Below, piece after piece: positions 7,802-16,820 of a stretch of DNA of 41,896 nucleotides (the stretch's first letter is position 1; every line of letters begins with the position of its first letter). Where the stretch lies: the NCBI GenBank assembly GCA_900546995.1, contig URFF01000005.1, forward strand, positions 1-41,896, in the 5' to 3' direction. The DNA comes from an uncultured Sutterella sp. Lineage in GTDB: Bacteria > Pseudomonadota > Gammaproteobacteria > Burkholderiales > Burkholderiaceae_F. The position numbers were made by a program, and so were the translations under genes. The notes beneath the pieces are model-generated. The model was given only the letters and a program-made list of their open reading frames with translations. It did no database searches and was not told where the DNA came from.

Positions 7802-7820
7802 CCGAAAACTGTATTTTCGG
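7802..7820 (+). promoter_or_regulatory. Hairpin in the gatC leader
   Basis: CCGAAAA (7802-7808) pairs perfectly with TTTTCGG (7814-7820) around a 5-nt loop. It ends 19 nt before the gatC ATG and is followed by ATTAATTTT. It could be a weak attenuator or only a leader structure; the stem is short and AT-rich. Confidence 0.3.
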
Positions 7821-7839
7821 ATTAATTTTGGACAAATCC

Positions 7840-8127
7840 ATGACCTTGGCTCTTGATGATATTCACCGCATTGCCGATCTTGCTCATATTGAGATTAGCC
7901 CTGAGCAAGCTCAACGTATGCAAGGTGAATTAAATAATATTTTTCAAATGATTGAACGAATTCAGGCAGTTGATACCGATGGTATAGAACCGATGCCGCA
8001 TCCTCATGATGGCTATCAGCGTCTGCGTGATGATGTTGTTCGTGAAGTAAATGACCGGGAGAATAATATGAAAAATGCTCCCGAGCAGTCCGATGGTTAT
8101 TTCCTTGTTCCGCAGGTGATTGAATAA
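7840..8127 (+). CDS. gatC: Asp/Glu-tRNA amidotransferase subunit C
   Basis: GatC is the small clamp between GatA and GatB in the enzyme that converts Glu-tRNA(Gln) and/or Asp-tRNA(Asn) to the amidated forms. The 95-residue protein shows the family pattern I-A-D-L-A-H-I-E-I near residue 10, a central amphipathic helix, and M-P-H-P near 50 followed by L-R-D-D-V-V. I chose ATG 7840 over an upstream TTG at 7828, because homologues begin with this short M-T-L sequence. Its stop overlaps the gatA start (TAATG), so subunits are translated in coupled fashion. Confidence 0.9.
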   Translation: MTLALDDIHRIADLAHIEISPEQAQRMQGELNNIFQMIERIQAVDTDGIEPMPHPHDGYQRLRDDVVREVNDRENNMKNAPEQSDGYFLVPQVIE

Positions 8128-9587
8128 TGGCTCAAGAATTATTTCATAGCTCAGTGGCTGAATTAAGTTCCCTACTTGCACACAAAGAAATTTCAGCTGT
8201 TGAGTTGGCTCAAGTGTATTTGAATCGTATCGATCAACATCGAGATTTGAATGCATTTTTGGACGTTCGTCCTGAAGTGACTTTGGCTCAGGCTAGACAA
8301 GCCGATGAACGCATTGCCAAAGGGGAAGCGACTTCACTGACAGGCATCCCCATTGCACATAAAGATTTATTTGTGACCAAAGAATGGGCTACAACTGCGG
8401 CCAGCAAAATGCTTGACGGCTATATGAGTCCGTTTGATGCGACCGTTGTGGATAATTTAAGTCGCGCAGGGATGGTTTGCTTGGGAAAAGTGAACTGTGA
8501 TGAGTTTGCGATGGGGGGCGGTAATGAAAATTCCGCTTATGGCAAGGTACTGAATCCATGGAATAAAGATTGCGTTCCAGGGGGATCATCCGGTGGATCG
8601 GCTGCGGCAGTGGCGGCTAACCTTGCCCCTGTGGCAACAGGAACCGATACGGGCGGATCCATTCGTGAGCCAGCAGTTTTTACTGGAATCACAGGATTGA
8701 AGCCGACTTATGGTCGCCCCAGTCGTTTTGGTGTCGTTGCTTTTGCTTCTAGTTTAGACACTCCGGGGCCTATGGGGCATAGCGCAGAAGACTGTGCGAT
8801 GGTTATGAATGAGATGATTGAGTTCGATCCCAAGGACTCAACGTGTGTTGATTTACCGAAAGAAGATTTTACTCGTCATCTGCATTCGTCGGTTAAGGGA
8901 CTTAGGATAGGCGTGCCCAGAAAGTGGTTTGCTAATGGGTTGGATTCTGAATTAGCAGAAAGTATCGAAGATGTGATTCGTACTTATGAATCCCTAGGGG
9001 CAACGATTGTTGATATCGAGTTGCCGACAGTTGACCTAGGTGTTCCTGTTTATTACGTTGTCGCTTGCGCCGAGGCATCTTCGAATTTAAGTCGCTACGA
9101 TGGCGTACGTTATGGTCACCGTGCAGCGACCTATACTGATATTCAAGACATGATTAAGCGTAGCCGTTCGGAAGGGTTGGGGGCTGAACCACAGCGCCGA
9201 ATTATGATCGGAACCTATGTTTTGTCTCATGGCTATTATGATGCCTATTACATCAAAGCGCAGCGCGTACGTCGCCTGATCGCCAACGAGCTTAATGGCG
9301 TTTTCAAGGATATTGATGCCTTTATTTGCCCGGCTGCTACAGGGCCTGCTTATCACTTTGGCGAAAAGAGTGATCCTGTTTCCGCATATTTGAGCGACTT
9401 GTATACAGTACCGGTTTCTCTGGCTGGATTACCAGGCATCGGTTTACCCTGTGGAATTCATTCCAATGGGCTGCCGTTGGGGTTCCAGTTAATTGGGGCT
9501 CGCTTTGAGGAAGCCAAACTATTGGGCATCGCTCATCAATACCAGTGCGCAACAGATTGGCACAAACGTGTACCAACCGGGTACTAA
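8127..9587 (+). CDS. gatA: Asp/Glu-tRNA amidotransferase subunit A
   Basis: GatA is the amidase subunit that releases ammonia from glutamine for transamidation. The amidase-signature Ser-cisSer-Lys triad is visible: Lys in A-H-K-D-L-F (about residue 77), the cis-Ser in G-G-S-S-G-G-S-A-A-A (about 152), and the nucleophile in T-D-T-G-G-S-I-R (about 177). Length (486) is normal. It sits between gatC (1-nt overlap) and gatB (11-nt gap), the usual C-A-B order. Its presence suggests that Gln-tRNA or Asn-tRNA, or both, are made by the indirect route. Confidence 0.95.
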   Translation: MAQELFHSSVAELSSLLAHKEISAVELAQVYLNRIDQHRDLNAFLDVRPEVTLAQARQADERIAKGEATSLTGIPIAHKDLFVTKEWATTAASKMLDGYMSPFDATVVDNLSRAGMVCLGKVNCDEFAMGGGNENSAYGKVLNPWNKDCVPGGSSGGSAAAVAANLAPVATGTDTGGSIREPAVFTGITGLKPTYGRPSRFGVVAFASSLDTPGPMGHSAEDCAMVMNEMIEFDPKDSTCVDLPKEDFTRHLHSSVKGLRIGVPRKWFANGLDSELAESIEDVIRTYESLGATIVDIELPTVDLGVPVYYVVACAEASSNLSRYDGVRYGHRAATYTDIQDMIKRSRSEGLGAEPQRRIMIGTYVLSHGYYDAYYIKAQRVRRLIANELNGVFKDIDAFICPAATGPAYHFGEKSDPVSAYLSDLYTVPVSLAGLPGIGLPCGIHSNGLPLGFQLIGARFEEAKLLGIAHQYQCATDWHKRVPTGY

Positions 9588-9598
9588 GGGGAAAAACA

Positions 9599-11044
9599 AT
9601 GCAATGGGAAGTTGTTATCGGTTTGGAAACCCACGTTCAATTGTCAACCCAAACTAAGATTTTTTCAGCAGCCTCAACAGACTTTGGAGCTGAACCAAAT
9701 ACTCATGCCTGTGTGGTGGACTTGGCTTTGCCGGGAACTCTGCCCGTTTTAAATCGCGGAGCTGTTGAAAAGGCCATGAAGTTTGGTTTGGCAATCGGTG
9801 CTGAAGTTGCTGAACGATCTATTTTTGATCGAAAAAATTATTTTTATCCTGATTTGCCAAAGGGCTATCAAATTAGCCAGTTTGAATGGCCTATTGTCAT
9901 TGGCGGGCAAATGTCTTTCATGGTGACACCCAAGCAAGGTGAGCCCTATATGAAAACGTTGCACCTGACTCGCGCCCATTTGGAAGAAGATGCAGGTAAA
10001 AGTGTCCATGGACTCGAGGTGGGACAAAGTGGCATTGACCTGAATCGTGCGGGAACGCCTTTATTGGAAATTGTGACCGAACCCGAACTGCGCTCTGCTG
10101 AAGAGGCGGTTGCTTATGCGAAATCCCTGCATGCACTGGTCGTTTGGTTAGGTATCAGTCATGGCGACATGCAAAATGGGAATTTCCGCTGTGACGCCAA
10201 CGTGAGTGTGCGCCCTGTTGGACAGAAAGAATTTGGCACTCGTTGTGAAATTAAAAACTTAAATTCATTCCGATTCCTGCAAGATGCCATTGAATACGAA
10301 GTTCGCCGTCAAATCGAACTAATTGAAGATGGTGGAGAGGTTATTCAAGCAACACGTCTTTACGATCCCGATAAGGGTGAAACTCGCCAAATGCGAAGCA
10401 AGGAAGATTCGATGGATTATCGGTACTTCCCGGATCCGGACTTGTTGCCTTTGGTTATTCCCCATGAATGGCTTGAGAAGGTCAAATCGGAAATGCCGGA
10501 ATTGCCCGAGCAGCTGCGTGAACGTTTAGTTAAAGAGTTTGGTTTGCCAGCTTATGATGCTTCGATTCTGACAAGCTCAAAGGCATTGGCTGATTATTAT
10601 TTGGCTCTCTCTCAGTTAGTGGACGATAAAAAAGTTGCGGCTAATTGGGTGATGGGGGAAGTTTCTGCGGCATTAAACCAATCTGAATGGACGGTCGAAA
10701 CTTTACCGGTTACTCCTGAAAAATTGGCGAAAATTATCGCAAGAATTGCTGATAACACAATCAGTAATAAAGGAGCCAAGAAGGTTTTCGCAACGCTGCT
10801 TGAAGGGGCTGACGCAGATGTTGACTCCCTCATTGACAGTTTAGGATTAAAGCAAATTTCCGATACCGGGGCTTTGGAAAAGATTGTTGATGAAGTCATT
10901 GCCAAGAATCCGAAGAATGTCGAGGAATTCAAAGCAGGTAAAGAAAAGGCTTTAAATGGTTTGGTTGGCCAGGTCATGAAGGCTAGTAAGGGTAAAGCCA
11001 ATCCTGCCCAAGTTAACCAAATGCTTCGTGCTAAGCTCGCCTAG
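9599..11044 (+). CDS. gatB: Asp/Glu-tRNA amidotransferase subunit B
   Basis: GatB holds the kinase-like site that activates the misacylated tRNA and the tail domain that grips the tRNA. The 481-residue protein opens W-E-V-V-I-G-L-E-T-H-V-Q-L, then shows L-P-G-T-L-P-V-L-N, R-K-N-Y-F-Y-P-D-L-P-K-G-Y-Q-I-S and the D-A-N-V-S-V-R-P region. A C-terminal GatB/YqeY helical domain (about 330-481) ends the protein. ATG 9599 is supported by AAGGGG 9 nt upstream; a longer frame reaching back into gatA is not used by the family. It ends 17 nt before a strong hairpin terminator. Confidence 0.95.
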   Translation: MQWEVVIGLETHVQLSTQTKIFSAASTDFGAEPNTHACVVDLALPGTLPVLNRGAVEKAMKFGLAIGAEVAERSIFDRKNYFYPDLPKGYQISQFEWPIVIGGQMSFMVTPKQGEPYMKTLHLTRAHLEEDAGKSVHGLEVGQSGIDLNRAGTPLLEIVTEPELRSAEEAVAYAKSLHALVVWLGISHGDMQNGNFRCDANVSVRPVGQKEFGTRCEIKNLNSFRFLQDAIEYEVRRQIELIEDGGEVIQATRLYDPDKGETRQMRSKEDSMDYRYFPDPDLLPLVIPHEWLEKVKSEMPELPEQLRERLVKEFGLPAYDASILTSSKALADYYLALSQLVDDKKVAANWVMGEVSAALNQSEWTVETLPVTPEKLAKIIARIADNTISNKGAKKVFATLLEGADADVDSLIDSLGLKQISDTGALEKIVDEVIAKNPKNVEEFKAGKEKALNGLVGQVMKASKGKANPAQVNQMLRAKLA

Positions 11045-11060
11045 AAGCTTCACACTAAAA

Positions 11061-11089
11061 AACAGGCATCCAAATCATGGATGCCTGTT
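11061..11089. terminator. Bidirectional intrinsic terminator between gatB and pyrE
   Basis: A perfect 12-bp stem (AACAGGCATCCA / TGGATGCCTGTT) with a 5-nt loop lies between two convergent genes. T-rich sequence follows on the plus side, and an A-run precedes it that becomes a six-T tract on the minus side. It should end both gatB and pyrE transcripts. Confidence 0.9.
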
Positions 11090-11105
11090 TTGTAAAGTCA
11101 TTAAA

Positions 11106-11780
11106 TTAGACACCGTAACGATGGCGATAGGCTTCTACAGCCTCTTTATATGGGCGAGCTTGTTGTGCCCGGGGGGTGTCTTCGTTCATAAAGGCTAGTA
11201 AGTCTTCCAGATTGATGATAGAAATCACCGGCATATTGAATGTTTTCTTCACATCTTCAACGGCGGACGTTTCTGTCATGACTTCAGCATTTCCGCCTTT
11301 TTCCATTCGATCAAGCGCAATCAATACGCCAGAGGCTACGGCTCCAGCGTTTTGAATCAACTGAACGGATTCTCTAACAGATGTGCCAGCAGAAATCACA
11401 TCGTCAATCACAATCACTTTGCCCTTTAATGGAGAGCCAACAATGGTGCCCCCTTCTCCGTGATCTTTGGCTTCTTTTCTGTTAAAGGCGTAGGGGATAT
11501 CAACACCTTTTTCAGCCAACTTGACGGCAACGGCGGCAGCTAATGGAATTCCTTTGTAAGCCGGCCCAAAAATCATGTCAAAATCAATAGCACCTTCTTT
11601 TTTTGCTTTTAATAACGTTTCAGCGTAAAAGTCTGCAAGACGAGCTAGCGTTTTTCCAGTGTTGAATAAACCAAGATTGAAAAAATAAGGAGAGAGGCGG
11701 CCGGCCTTAGTTTTAAACTCACCAAAGCGAAGCACCTGCGTATCTAACGCAAATTCAATAAAGTCATGTTGCAAAGACAT
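11106..11780 (-). CDS. pyrE: Orotate phosphoribosyltransferase
   Basis: PyrE joins orotate and PRPP to make OMP in pyrimidine synthesis. The 13-residue PRPP signature V-I-V-I-D-D-V-I-S-A-G-T-S is clear at about 118-130. The flexible-loop motif N-R-K-E-A-K-D-H-G-E-G-G, with its catalytic Lys, is at about 99-110. Length (224) is typical of proteobacterial PyrE. It is transcribed alone, diverging from the exonuclease III gene and converging on gatB across a shared terminator. Nothing in its leader looks like a translated attenuator. Confidence 0.95.
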   Translation of the reverse strand: MSLQHDFIEFALDTQVLRFGEFKTKAGRLSPYFFNLGLFNTGKTLARLADFYAETLLKAKKEGAIDFDMIFGPAYKGIPLAAAVAVKLAEKGVDIPYAFNRKEAKDHGEGGTIVGSPLKGKVIVIDDVISAGTSVRESVQLIQNAGAVASGVLIALDRMEKGGNAEVMTETSAVEDVKKTFNMPVISIINLEDLLAFMNEDTPRAQQARPYKEAVEAYRHRYGV

Positions 11781-11847
11781 AGTGCAAACTCACAAAAATG
11801 ATTTGGAATCAGGATAATTACCCTAACCGAGTAATTTTAGCGAGAAA

Positions 11848-12621
11848 ATGATCATGTTTCGTATAGTCACCTTTAATGCCAACGGTATTCGTTCCGCGGC
11901 GAAGAAAAATTTTTGGTCATGGTTTGATCAGCAAAACGCGGATGTTTTATGTGTGCAAGAATTAAAGGGACAAACATCTGACTTTGGAGAAGATGTTTTG
12001 CATTCCCAAGGTTGGCATTTATCAATGCAAACAGCTCAGAAAAAAGGCTACTCAGGAGTTGCCATTTACACTCGTCAAGAGCCACTTGCAGTACAAATTG
12101 GCTTTGGCAGTGAGGAATTTGACGCTGAAGGGCGTTATGTTCACGCTGAATTTGATCATTTTATTGTTGCCTCTGTGTATTTTCCCTCCGGCTCAAGTTC
12201 AGAAGACCGGCAAGCCGCTAAATATCGCTTTTTGGATGTCTTTGTGCCGTACTTGAATGAATTAAAGAGTAGGGGGAAGGAAGTTGTTTTTTGTGGTGAT
12301 GTCAATATTGCCCATCGCGAGATCGATCTTAAGAATTGGAAAGGCAACCTTAAAAACTCTGGATTTTTACCTGAAGAACGTCAATGGTTGAGTAATCTTT
12401 TTGAGAGTGGTTGGGTTGATGTTTTTCGCTCCCTGGAACCCAATAAGGAGCAATACACATGGTGGAGTCATCGCGGAAAGGCCAGAGAAAAGAATGTTGG
12501 GTGGCGTATTGATTATCAAATCGCGACACCCCATTTGGCGTCCATGGCTAGGAATACATTCGTTTATAGCGAAGAAAAATTCTCAGATCACGCGCCTCTC
12601 ATTGTAGATTATGAGGTTTAG
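11848..12621 (+). CDS. xthA: Exonuclease III / AP endonuclease
   Basis: This enzyme cuts abasic DNA sites and removes 3' blocks in base-excision repair. The EEP-fold catalytic residues are visible: N-A-N-G-I-R (about residue 9), Glu in V-Q-E-L-K-G (about 38), Y-F-P-S-G, G-D-V-N-I-A-H (about 150), and S-D-H-A-P near the C-terminus. Length (257) is typical. ATG 11848 and ATG 11854 are both possible starts. rsuA begins 2 nt after its stop, so exonuclease III, rsuA and ampG probably form one transcript. Confidence 0.93.
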   Translation: MIMFRIVTFNANGIRSAAKKNFWSWFDQQNADVLCVQELKGQTSDFGEDVLHSQGWHLSMQTAQKKGYSGVAIYTRQEPLAVQIGFGSEEFDAEGRYVHAEFDHFIVASVYFPSGSSSEDRQAAKYRFLDVFVPYLNELKSRGKEVVFCGDVNIAHREIDLKNWKGNLKNSGFLPEERQWLSNLFESGWVDVFRSLEPNKEQYTWWSHRGKAREKNVGWRIDYQIATPHLASMARNTFVYSEEKFSDHAPLIVDYEV

Positions 12622-12623
12622 CT

Positions 12624-13316
12624 GTGCGTTTAGAGCAAATTTTGTTTTCACAAGGATTCGGCACTCGTTATGAGTGTCGTGCATTGATTTGTTCTGGACA
12701 AGTCAAAGTTGCCCAAGTTGTAAAGACTGACCCGGATGAAAATATAGAGACTCAAGAGTTGGAATTCGAGGTTAAAGGGCAGCTTTGGCCTTATAAAGAG
12801 AAGGTCATCATTGCCTTGAACAAACCCTCTGGGTATGAATGTTCACAAAAACCCATTCATCACCCCTCTGTGATGACGTTGATTCCAAGTGTATTGCGTC
12901 GGCGTGGTGTTCAACCAGTGGGAAGGTTGGATGAAGATACAACGGGATTGTTAATTTTGACTGACGATGGCGCACTTCAGCATCGTCTTATTCACCCTAA
13001 GAAGCATGTTGCCAAGACTTATCGTGTTACCTGTAAACATCCCTGTTCGGATTTGTTTTATCAGTGTCTTCTTCAGGGGGTTTTAATTGAGGGAGAAAAG
13101 CTTCCGGTTAAGGCTTTTGAGTTAAAACCGGTGGACTCGTACGTTTTTGAAATGGTGATATTTCAAGGGAAGTATCATCAGGTTAAGCGTATGGTTGCAG
13201 CCGCGGGTAACAGGGTGCAAGCGTTGCAACGAGTAGCTTTTGGAAAGTTGCGCTTACCTGAGGCTCTGCAAGTAGGACAGTGGCGTTTTATTGAGCAAGC
13301 TGATTTGTTTGGGTAG
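12624..13316 (+). CDS. rsuA: 16S rRNA pseudouridine-516 synthase (RsuA family)
   Basis: RsuA isomerises one uridine of small-subunit rRNA. An N-terminal S4 RNA-binding domain (about 1-50; R-L-E-Q-I-L-F-S-Q-G) is followed by the catalytic domain. That domain contains N-K-P-S-G-Y-E-C-S and G-R-L-D-E-D-T-T-G-L-L-I-L-T-D-D-G, where the first Asp is the nucleophile, and ends with the K-Y-H-Q-V-K-R-M motif. The start is GTG 12624 with GAGG 7 nt upstream inside the end of xthA. RluE or RluF are possible sister assignments; the S4 domain and 230-residue length favour RsuA. Confidence 0.85.
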   Translation: MRLEQILFSQGFGTRYECRALICSGQVKVAQVVKTDPDENIETQELEFEVKGQLWPYKEKVIIALNKPSGYECSQKPIHHPSVMTLIPSVLRRRGVQPVGRLDEDTTGLLILTDDGALQHRLIHPKKHVAKTYRVTCKHPCSDLFYQCLLQGVLIEGEKLPVKAFELKPVDSYVFEMVIFQGKYHQVKRMVAAAGNRVQALQRVAFGKLRLPEALQVGQWRFIEQADLFG

Positions 13317-13318
13317 AA

Positions 13319-14656
13319 ATGCGGGTTATGCAACAGGGAAAGGGTTCATGGATAACAGCGTTCCAGGTCTATACAAAACCTGAAGCGATACGGATGCTTT
13401 TTCTTGGCTTTTCTTCTGGTTTGCCCCTGCTGTTGATTTTGGGAACATTATCTTTCTGGCTCAGAGAGGCTGGTATCGATTTGCAAACAATCGGCATGAT
13501 GAGTTGGGTAGGGTTGGTTTATGGGTTTAAATGGGTTTGGGCTCCTTTGGTGGATCGACTTCAAATTCCGTTTCTATCGAAAAAATTTGGCCGTCGTCGT
13601 TCCTGGTTGCTTTTTACACAAGTCTTAATCGCCTCAAGCCTGTTTGCAATGGGAAGAACGGATCCTGCTAAAGAGCTTGAGCTTATGGTGTGGCTATCTC
13701 TTTTAACGGCGTGGGCCTCGGCTACTCAGGACATCGCATTAGATGCTTATCGCATTGAGAGTGCTCAGTTGCAAGAGCAAGCAGCATTGGCGGCAACATA
13801 TCAAACAGGCTATCGTTTGGGCATGATATGGGCAGGTGCTGGGGCCTTGGCGTTGGCAGCTTGGGAGGCTGTGATTCCTGGGTATGACCCCACTGCATGG
13901 CGATTTTCATACACTGTCATGGCCTGTAGTCTTGCAGTGGGATTTGTGACGGTTTTATTTTCTAGAGAACCAGAAAATTTTTCAACACAGAACGCTTTGT
14001 TAGTTGATGAGTCATTACCCCTATCGCAACGCTTATCACAGTGGCTTCAACAAGCGGTATGTATGCCATTTATCGATTTTTTCAGTCGATATCAATGGCA
14101 GGCTCTTTTAATTTTGATGTTGATTGCCACTTACCGAATTTCGGATGTTGTGATGGGGGTCATGGCCAATCCTTTTTATCAGGATTTGGGGTTTAGCAAA
14201 CAAGAGGTAGCCGCCGTCTCTAAAGTTTTTGGCGTTGTCATGACTTTAGTAGGTGCGTTTATTGGCGGTGTTATCAGTGTGCGAATTGGAGTGCTCAAAA
14301 CGCTGTTTTTAGGAGGAGCACTATCAGCGTTGACCAATCTTTTGTTCGCTTGGCTTGCCACACAGGGACACAACATTATCTACTTGATTTGTACTGTCAG
14401 CGCAGATAATTTAGCCGCCGGTATCGCTTCGGTTGCTTTTTTGGCCTATCTGGCAGGATTGACTAATAAAGCTTACACGGCGACTCAATACGCCATTTTC
14501 AGTTCAATTATGCTGCTTTTACCTAAATTCTTGGCGGGATTTTCAGGATTTGCCGTCGAGTCAATCGGGTATTTCGGATTTTTTGTGGCGACTGCGGCAA
14601 TCGGGCTACCTGTTTTGCTCTTGATTGCCGCCATTTCTCGTACGACTAAGCCTTAG
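13319..14656 (+). CDS. ampG: AmpG-like muropeptide permease (MFS)
   Basis: AmpG imports anhydro-muropeptides released during wall turnover. The 445-residue protein has about 12 hydrophobic segments. It carries AmpG-typical features: G-F-S-S-G-L-P near the first helix, W-V-G-L-V-Y-G-F-K-W-V-W-A-P-L-V-D-R (about 60-78), a basic G-R-R-R-S-W loop, and A-T-Q-D-I-A-L-D-A-Y-R (about 135-145). ATG 13319 lies 2 nt after rsuA; ATG 13328 is an alternative. Its last 11 nt overlap the end of the convergent UPF0149 gene. Confidence 0.9.
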   Translation: MRVMQQGKGSWITAFQVYTKPEAIRMLFLGFSSGLPLLLILGTLSFWLREAGIDLQTIGMMSWVGLVYGFKWVWAPLVDRLQIPFLSKKFGRRRSWLLFTQVLIASSLFAMGRTDPAKELELMVWLSLLTAWASATQDIALDAYRIESAQLQEQAALAATYQTGYRLGMIWAGAGALALAAWEAVIPGYDPTAWRFSYTVMACSLAVGFVTVLFSREPENFSTQNALLVDESLPLSQRLSQWLQQAVCMPFIDFFSRYQWQALLILMLIATYRISDVVMGVMANPFYQDLGFSKQEVAAVSKVFGVVMTLVGAFIGGVISVRIGVLKTLFLGGALSALTNLLFAWLATQGHNIIYLICTVSADNLAAGIASVAFLAYLAGLTNKAYTATQYAIFSSIMLLLPKFLAGFSGFAVESIGYFGFFVATAAIGLPVLLLIAAISRTTKP

Positions 14657-15317
14657 GGTTGTTCTTAATTGTTGATTTTGTCTTGGCTTGGCTGTGGATT
14701 TTTTCTAATTTAGATTTAAAGCCTCTCGTCACAGAAGCGATTTCAGCGACACTTAATGCGAGGTCCTTAATCGCGTCATCAAGATCCTCTAAGGGGGATT
14801 CTGATAATAAAGTTTGTTGAATCTCTCTAAAGTCACCTAAAGCCTCTTCGGGTAGGTGTCTCCAAATCCCAACCAAGGCGCTAGCAATTTTTTCATTGTC
14901 TGTATCAATGAGTCCATTCCATGTTTGAGCTGCCGCTAAAAAACCAAGAGCAAATGGTTGTAGGGCAACAATGGATTCTTCCCCTTGAAGTAGATTTCCT
15001 TCATCATCTTCTGGGTCAAACACAATCGGATCGAGCGCATCTCCCTGACTTAGCGTATGGTCAATGTCAAGGTAGCGTCGATATAACAGCTCTTCTAATC
15101 GATTTTGCTTCTTGGGGGAGAGCAAGTGCGCATGGAGAGGATCGGCACAAAAGATACAGGGCATCCAATCTTTAGGAAGGACCTCGTTGGGCAAAAGCAA
15201 AACAGCCGTCATGAAGCCATCAGCCTCAGAAGCGTCCATTGCAATGTTTTTTTCGTCCAATTGAGCAAGTAGCTCATCAAGTTCAGTCAATTCGGCGTTG
15301 GTTAAGGGTTTTAGCAC
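14646..15317 (-). CDS. UPF0149 / YecA-like protein
   Basis: This 223-residue cytoplasmic protein matches the UPF0149 family: A-M-D-A-S-E-A-D-G-F-M-T-A-V near residue 27, then L-P-N-E-V-L-P-K-D-W-M-P, a mid region Q-P-F-A-L-G-F-L-A-A, and a helical C-terminus. No C-terminal SEC-C zinc motif is visible; the tail is Lys-rich instead. The biochemical role is not established. I placed the start at GTG 15317 because AAGGAG lies 6 nt before it; a longer frame would run into trkH. It is the last gene of the eight-gene minus-strand run. Confidence 0.85.
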   Translation of the reverse strand: MLKPLTNAELTELDELLAQLDEKNIAMDASEADGFMTAVLLLPNEVLPKDWMPCIFCADPLHAHLLSPKKQNRLEELLYRRYLDIDHTLSQGDALDPIVFDPEDDEGNLLQGEESIVALQPFALGFLAAAQTWNGLIDTDNEKIASALVGIWRHLPEEALGDFREIQQTLLSESPLEDLDDAIKDLALSVAEIASVTRGFKSKLEKIHSQAKTKSTIKNNPKA

Positions 15318-15336
15318 GATAATCTCCTTGAGAGGG

Positions 15337-16809
15337 CTAGTTTCGCCAGAAGGTTCTGGTGAAAAGGACGAATACACTGAATAATTCCAGACGACCGACA
15401 AACATACAAAAAGAACCCACCCATAGTTGAACTGGATTGCATGATGCATAGTTCGCCGCCGGCCCAACCTCGCCTAGGCCTGGTCCTGTATTTGCGATGC
15501 AGGCTAAAACTGTCGAGAAGGCCGTCGTAAAATCGACGCCAGTCATCGAAATGATAAAGGAAGAAGTAAAAACGACGAGTACGTGCAAAGCAAAAAAAGC
15601 GAACACAGTTGATGTGATTTTATCTGAGATTTCTATCTGCCCGACCCGCAAAGGTAAATAATCACGCGGGCGCAACAGTGTTTCTAAAGACAGCAACCCC
15701 TTTTTGATGACAATTAGCATTCGGATCATTTTTACTCCGCCACCCGTGGAACCGGAGCAGGAGGCAAACAAGCTGCAGAACAAGAGAAAATAGCCAAACG
15801 ACATGGGCCATTGTGAATAGTCCACGGTTGTATAACCTGTCGTACTAAAAAGCGAAGCCACGGTGAATAACGAGTGTCGCAGTGTGGTCTGCCAGTCTGG
15901 ATAGAGGTGGTTGAAAGTTAGTCCCGCAAAAACAATGGCTGTTCCGCTGATGATCATGAAAATCCAGGCTTTAGCCTCAACATCAGAAAAATAGGCCCAA
16001 ATGGAGCGCTGGCGCCAAGCCGTGAAGTGAAGCGAAAAATTAAATCCAGAGAAAACAATAAAGAATACCGCGACCATTTCAATGGCAACGGAGTTGAAAT
16101 GACCTAAGCTTTGGTCATAAGGCGAAATACCACTCAAACTGACGGTGGTGAAGGTAAATAAGATGGCATCGTCCCAGGACATACCAGCCCAGTGATAGGC
16201 GACGGCGCAACAGACCGAAAATAAAATGTAGATGCTGTAAAGCGCTTTTGCAGTGTCAGCAATGCGTGGTGTTAGTTTTGTATCTTTAAAAAGGTTGGAA
16301 TTTTCAGCCTTAAATAGTTGTGCTCCGCCAACGCCTAAGAGGGGTAAGACAGCAACTGCTAACACGATGATCCCCATGCCACCCAACCAGGAAAGCAAAC
16401 AACGCCAATAATTTAGAGAAAGTGGTAGAGAGTCCAGACCGTTAAGTGAGGTTGCCCCTGTTGTCGTTAGACACGACATCGTCTCAAAAAATATCCGGTG
16501 ATATGAAACGTCTGGTAACAACAAAGTAAATGGGATTGAACTAAAAATGACGGCAGATAGCCACGAGAGGGTTACAAGCAAAAAGCCATTGCGAATATGC
16601 AGCTCACTGCGATAACGTTTCGTTGAGAAAAAAAGTAAAACACCAGAACAAATACAAATGGCAATTGATATTAGAAATTCTGGAGTAGTCGTTTCATGGT
16701 TTCGCAAAGCAATCAGTAATGGAACCATCATCGCGATGGCTAGCATGAGCAACAACGGTCCCAACGCATTGAGAACGGGAAACAGTAGACGTTGAAGCGT
16801 TCGCAGCAT
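15337..16809 (-). CDS. trkH: Trk potassium uptake system, membrane subunit
   Basis: TrkH is the K+-conducting pore of the Trk system. The 490-residue protein has the four-fold pore-loop plan: T-T-T-G-A-T-S-L (about 116), T-T-V-S-L-S-G-I-S (about 225), S-T-T-G-Y-T-T-V-D (about 320) and A-N-T-G-P-G-L-G-E-V-G-P (about 440). Each has the filter glycine in place. About ten membrane helices can be seen. It lies 11 nt after trkA and 19 nt before the UPF0149 start. Its gating partner TrkA being directly upstream supports the pair. Confidence 0.95.
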   Translation of the reverse strand: MLRTLQRLLFPVLNALGPLLLMLAIAMMVPLLIALRNHETTTPEFLISIAICICSGVLLFFSTKRYRSELHIRNGFLLVTLSWLSAVIFSSIPFTLLLPDVSYHRIFFETMSCLTTTGATSLNGLDSLPLSLNYWRCLLSWLGGMGIIVLAVAVLPLLGVGGAQLFKAENSNLFKDTKLTPRIADTAKALYSIYILFSVCCAVAYHWAGMSWDDAILFTFTTVSLSGISPYDQSLGHFNSVAIEMVAVFFIVFSGFNFSLHFTAWRQRSIWAYFSDVEAKAWIFMIISGTAIVFAGLTFNHLYPDWQTTLRHSLFTVASLFSTTGYTTVDYSQWPMSFGYFLLFCSLFASCSGSTGGGVKMIRMLIVIKKGLLSLETLLRPRDYLPLRVGQIEISDKITSTVFAFFALHVLVVFTSSFIISMTGVDFTTAFSTVLACIANTGPGLGEVGPAANYASCNPVQLWVGSFCMFVGRLELFSVFVLFTRTFWRN

Positions 16810-16820
16810 TACGTGCCTTT

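Noticed and set aside
7585..7839. A small RNA or riboswitch in the rlpA/gatC gap
   Set aside because: Only short AT-rich stems and promoter-like boxes are visible; no conserved riboswitch core could be recognised.
9545..9598. Upstream extension of gatB
   Set aside because: The open frame reaches back into gatA, but AAGGGG before ATG 9599 and the family N-terminus (W-E-V-V-I-G-L-E-T-H) support the shorter start.
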